A stretch of 64,000 bases of DNA from Spirochaetia bacterium (GTDB lineage Bacteria > Spirochaetota > Spirochaetia > Treponematales > Rectinemataceae): positions 1 through 64,000 of the forward strand of contig JARKOY010000149.1 in NCBI GenBank assembly GCA_029975555.1, read 5' to 3'. Made by a program: the position numbers and the translations under genes. This document shows, piece after piece, positions 63,914 through 64,000 of the stretch; the first letter of the stretch is position 1; every line of letters begins with the position of its first letter. The notes beneath the pieces were generated by a model. That model was not told where the DNA came from, made no database searches, and was given only the letters and a program-made list of their open reading frames with translations.

Positions 63914-64000
63914 ATTTATGCCTTCCTTTGCGTTGCTGCCGATAGTAACAGGCCTGACCCGCAGAATCAAGAGGTCGCTGCCTCATCGAAAATTGAAGAG

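Overview
The window is a dense, almost purely metabolic stretch of a bacterial chromosome, mostly high in GC. Transport, catabolic and regulatory genes sit in tight operons with many ATGA-type overlaps. No rRNA, tRNA, phage genes or CRISPR array were seen. Gene families and style (several solute-uptake operons side by side, TRAP and peptide-type sugar-acid importers, an orphan TatT-like TPR protein, anaerobe-type flavoprotein and citrate-lyase genes) suggest a fermentative, host- or gut-associated anaerobe, most likely a spirochaete. That placement is inference from gene content; no marker gene is present to prove it.

Layout. (1) 1-454: edge of a zinc-ribbon transposase-like gene. (2) 786-11151 (+): LacI regulator with two palindromic operators, two ADP-ribosylglycohydrolase (ARH) family genes, a CUT1 ABC importer (two permeases, binding protein), a fused CitD-CitE citrate-lyase protein and CitF. 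(3) 11155-20143: sialic-acid island, visibly lower in GC, with GntR regulator and AGE epimerase on the minus strand and, divergently, a peptide-type five-gene ABC importer and NanA. (4) 20228-24861 (-): IclR regulator, SiaP-like TRAP transporter and an atypical NanA/DapA-family aldolase. (5) 25077-26302: lone PAS protein and an unknown secreted protein. (6) 26515-33780 (+): FadR-type regulator with tandem operators, a second CUT1 importer, split transketolase, cupin and Gfo/Idh/MocA oxidoreductase. (7) 33901-35826 (-): secreted FMN/FAD flavoprotein. (8) 35887-36454: decayed gene fragment and repeats. (9) 36455-47370: CUT2 rare-sugar system with xylulokinase-like kinase, allulose/tagatose-3-epimerase-like protein, a GntR-LacI regulator and two copies of a SIS (HxlB-like) + VOC gene pair. 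(10) 47528-48217: TatT-like TPR protein. (11) 48443-58190 (+): RpiR regulator, isoaspartyl dipeptidase, D-aminopeptidase, dipeptide ABC importer and M19 dipeptidase, followed by a convergent creatininase-family gene. (12) 59084-63913 (-): glutamate synthase large chain.

How the genes work together: six import systems from four transporter types (CUT1 twice, CUT2, peptide-type twice, TRAP) each sit with their own regulator, drawn from LacI, GntR/FadR, IclR, GntR-LacI and RpiR families, and their own first catabolic enzymes. Five of the six binding-protein genes are followed by a stem-loop before the next transporter gene, which would raise binding protein over membrane parts.

The strongest candidates for undescribed biology are the ARH/CUT1/citrate-lyase operon and the duplicated SIS-VOC modules. 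In the latter the defects look complementary: one copy has a degraded SIS phosphate loop, the other a VOC protein missing its first metal-ligand position.
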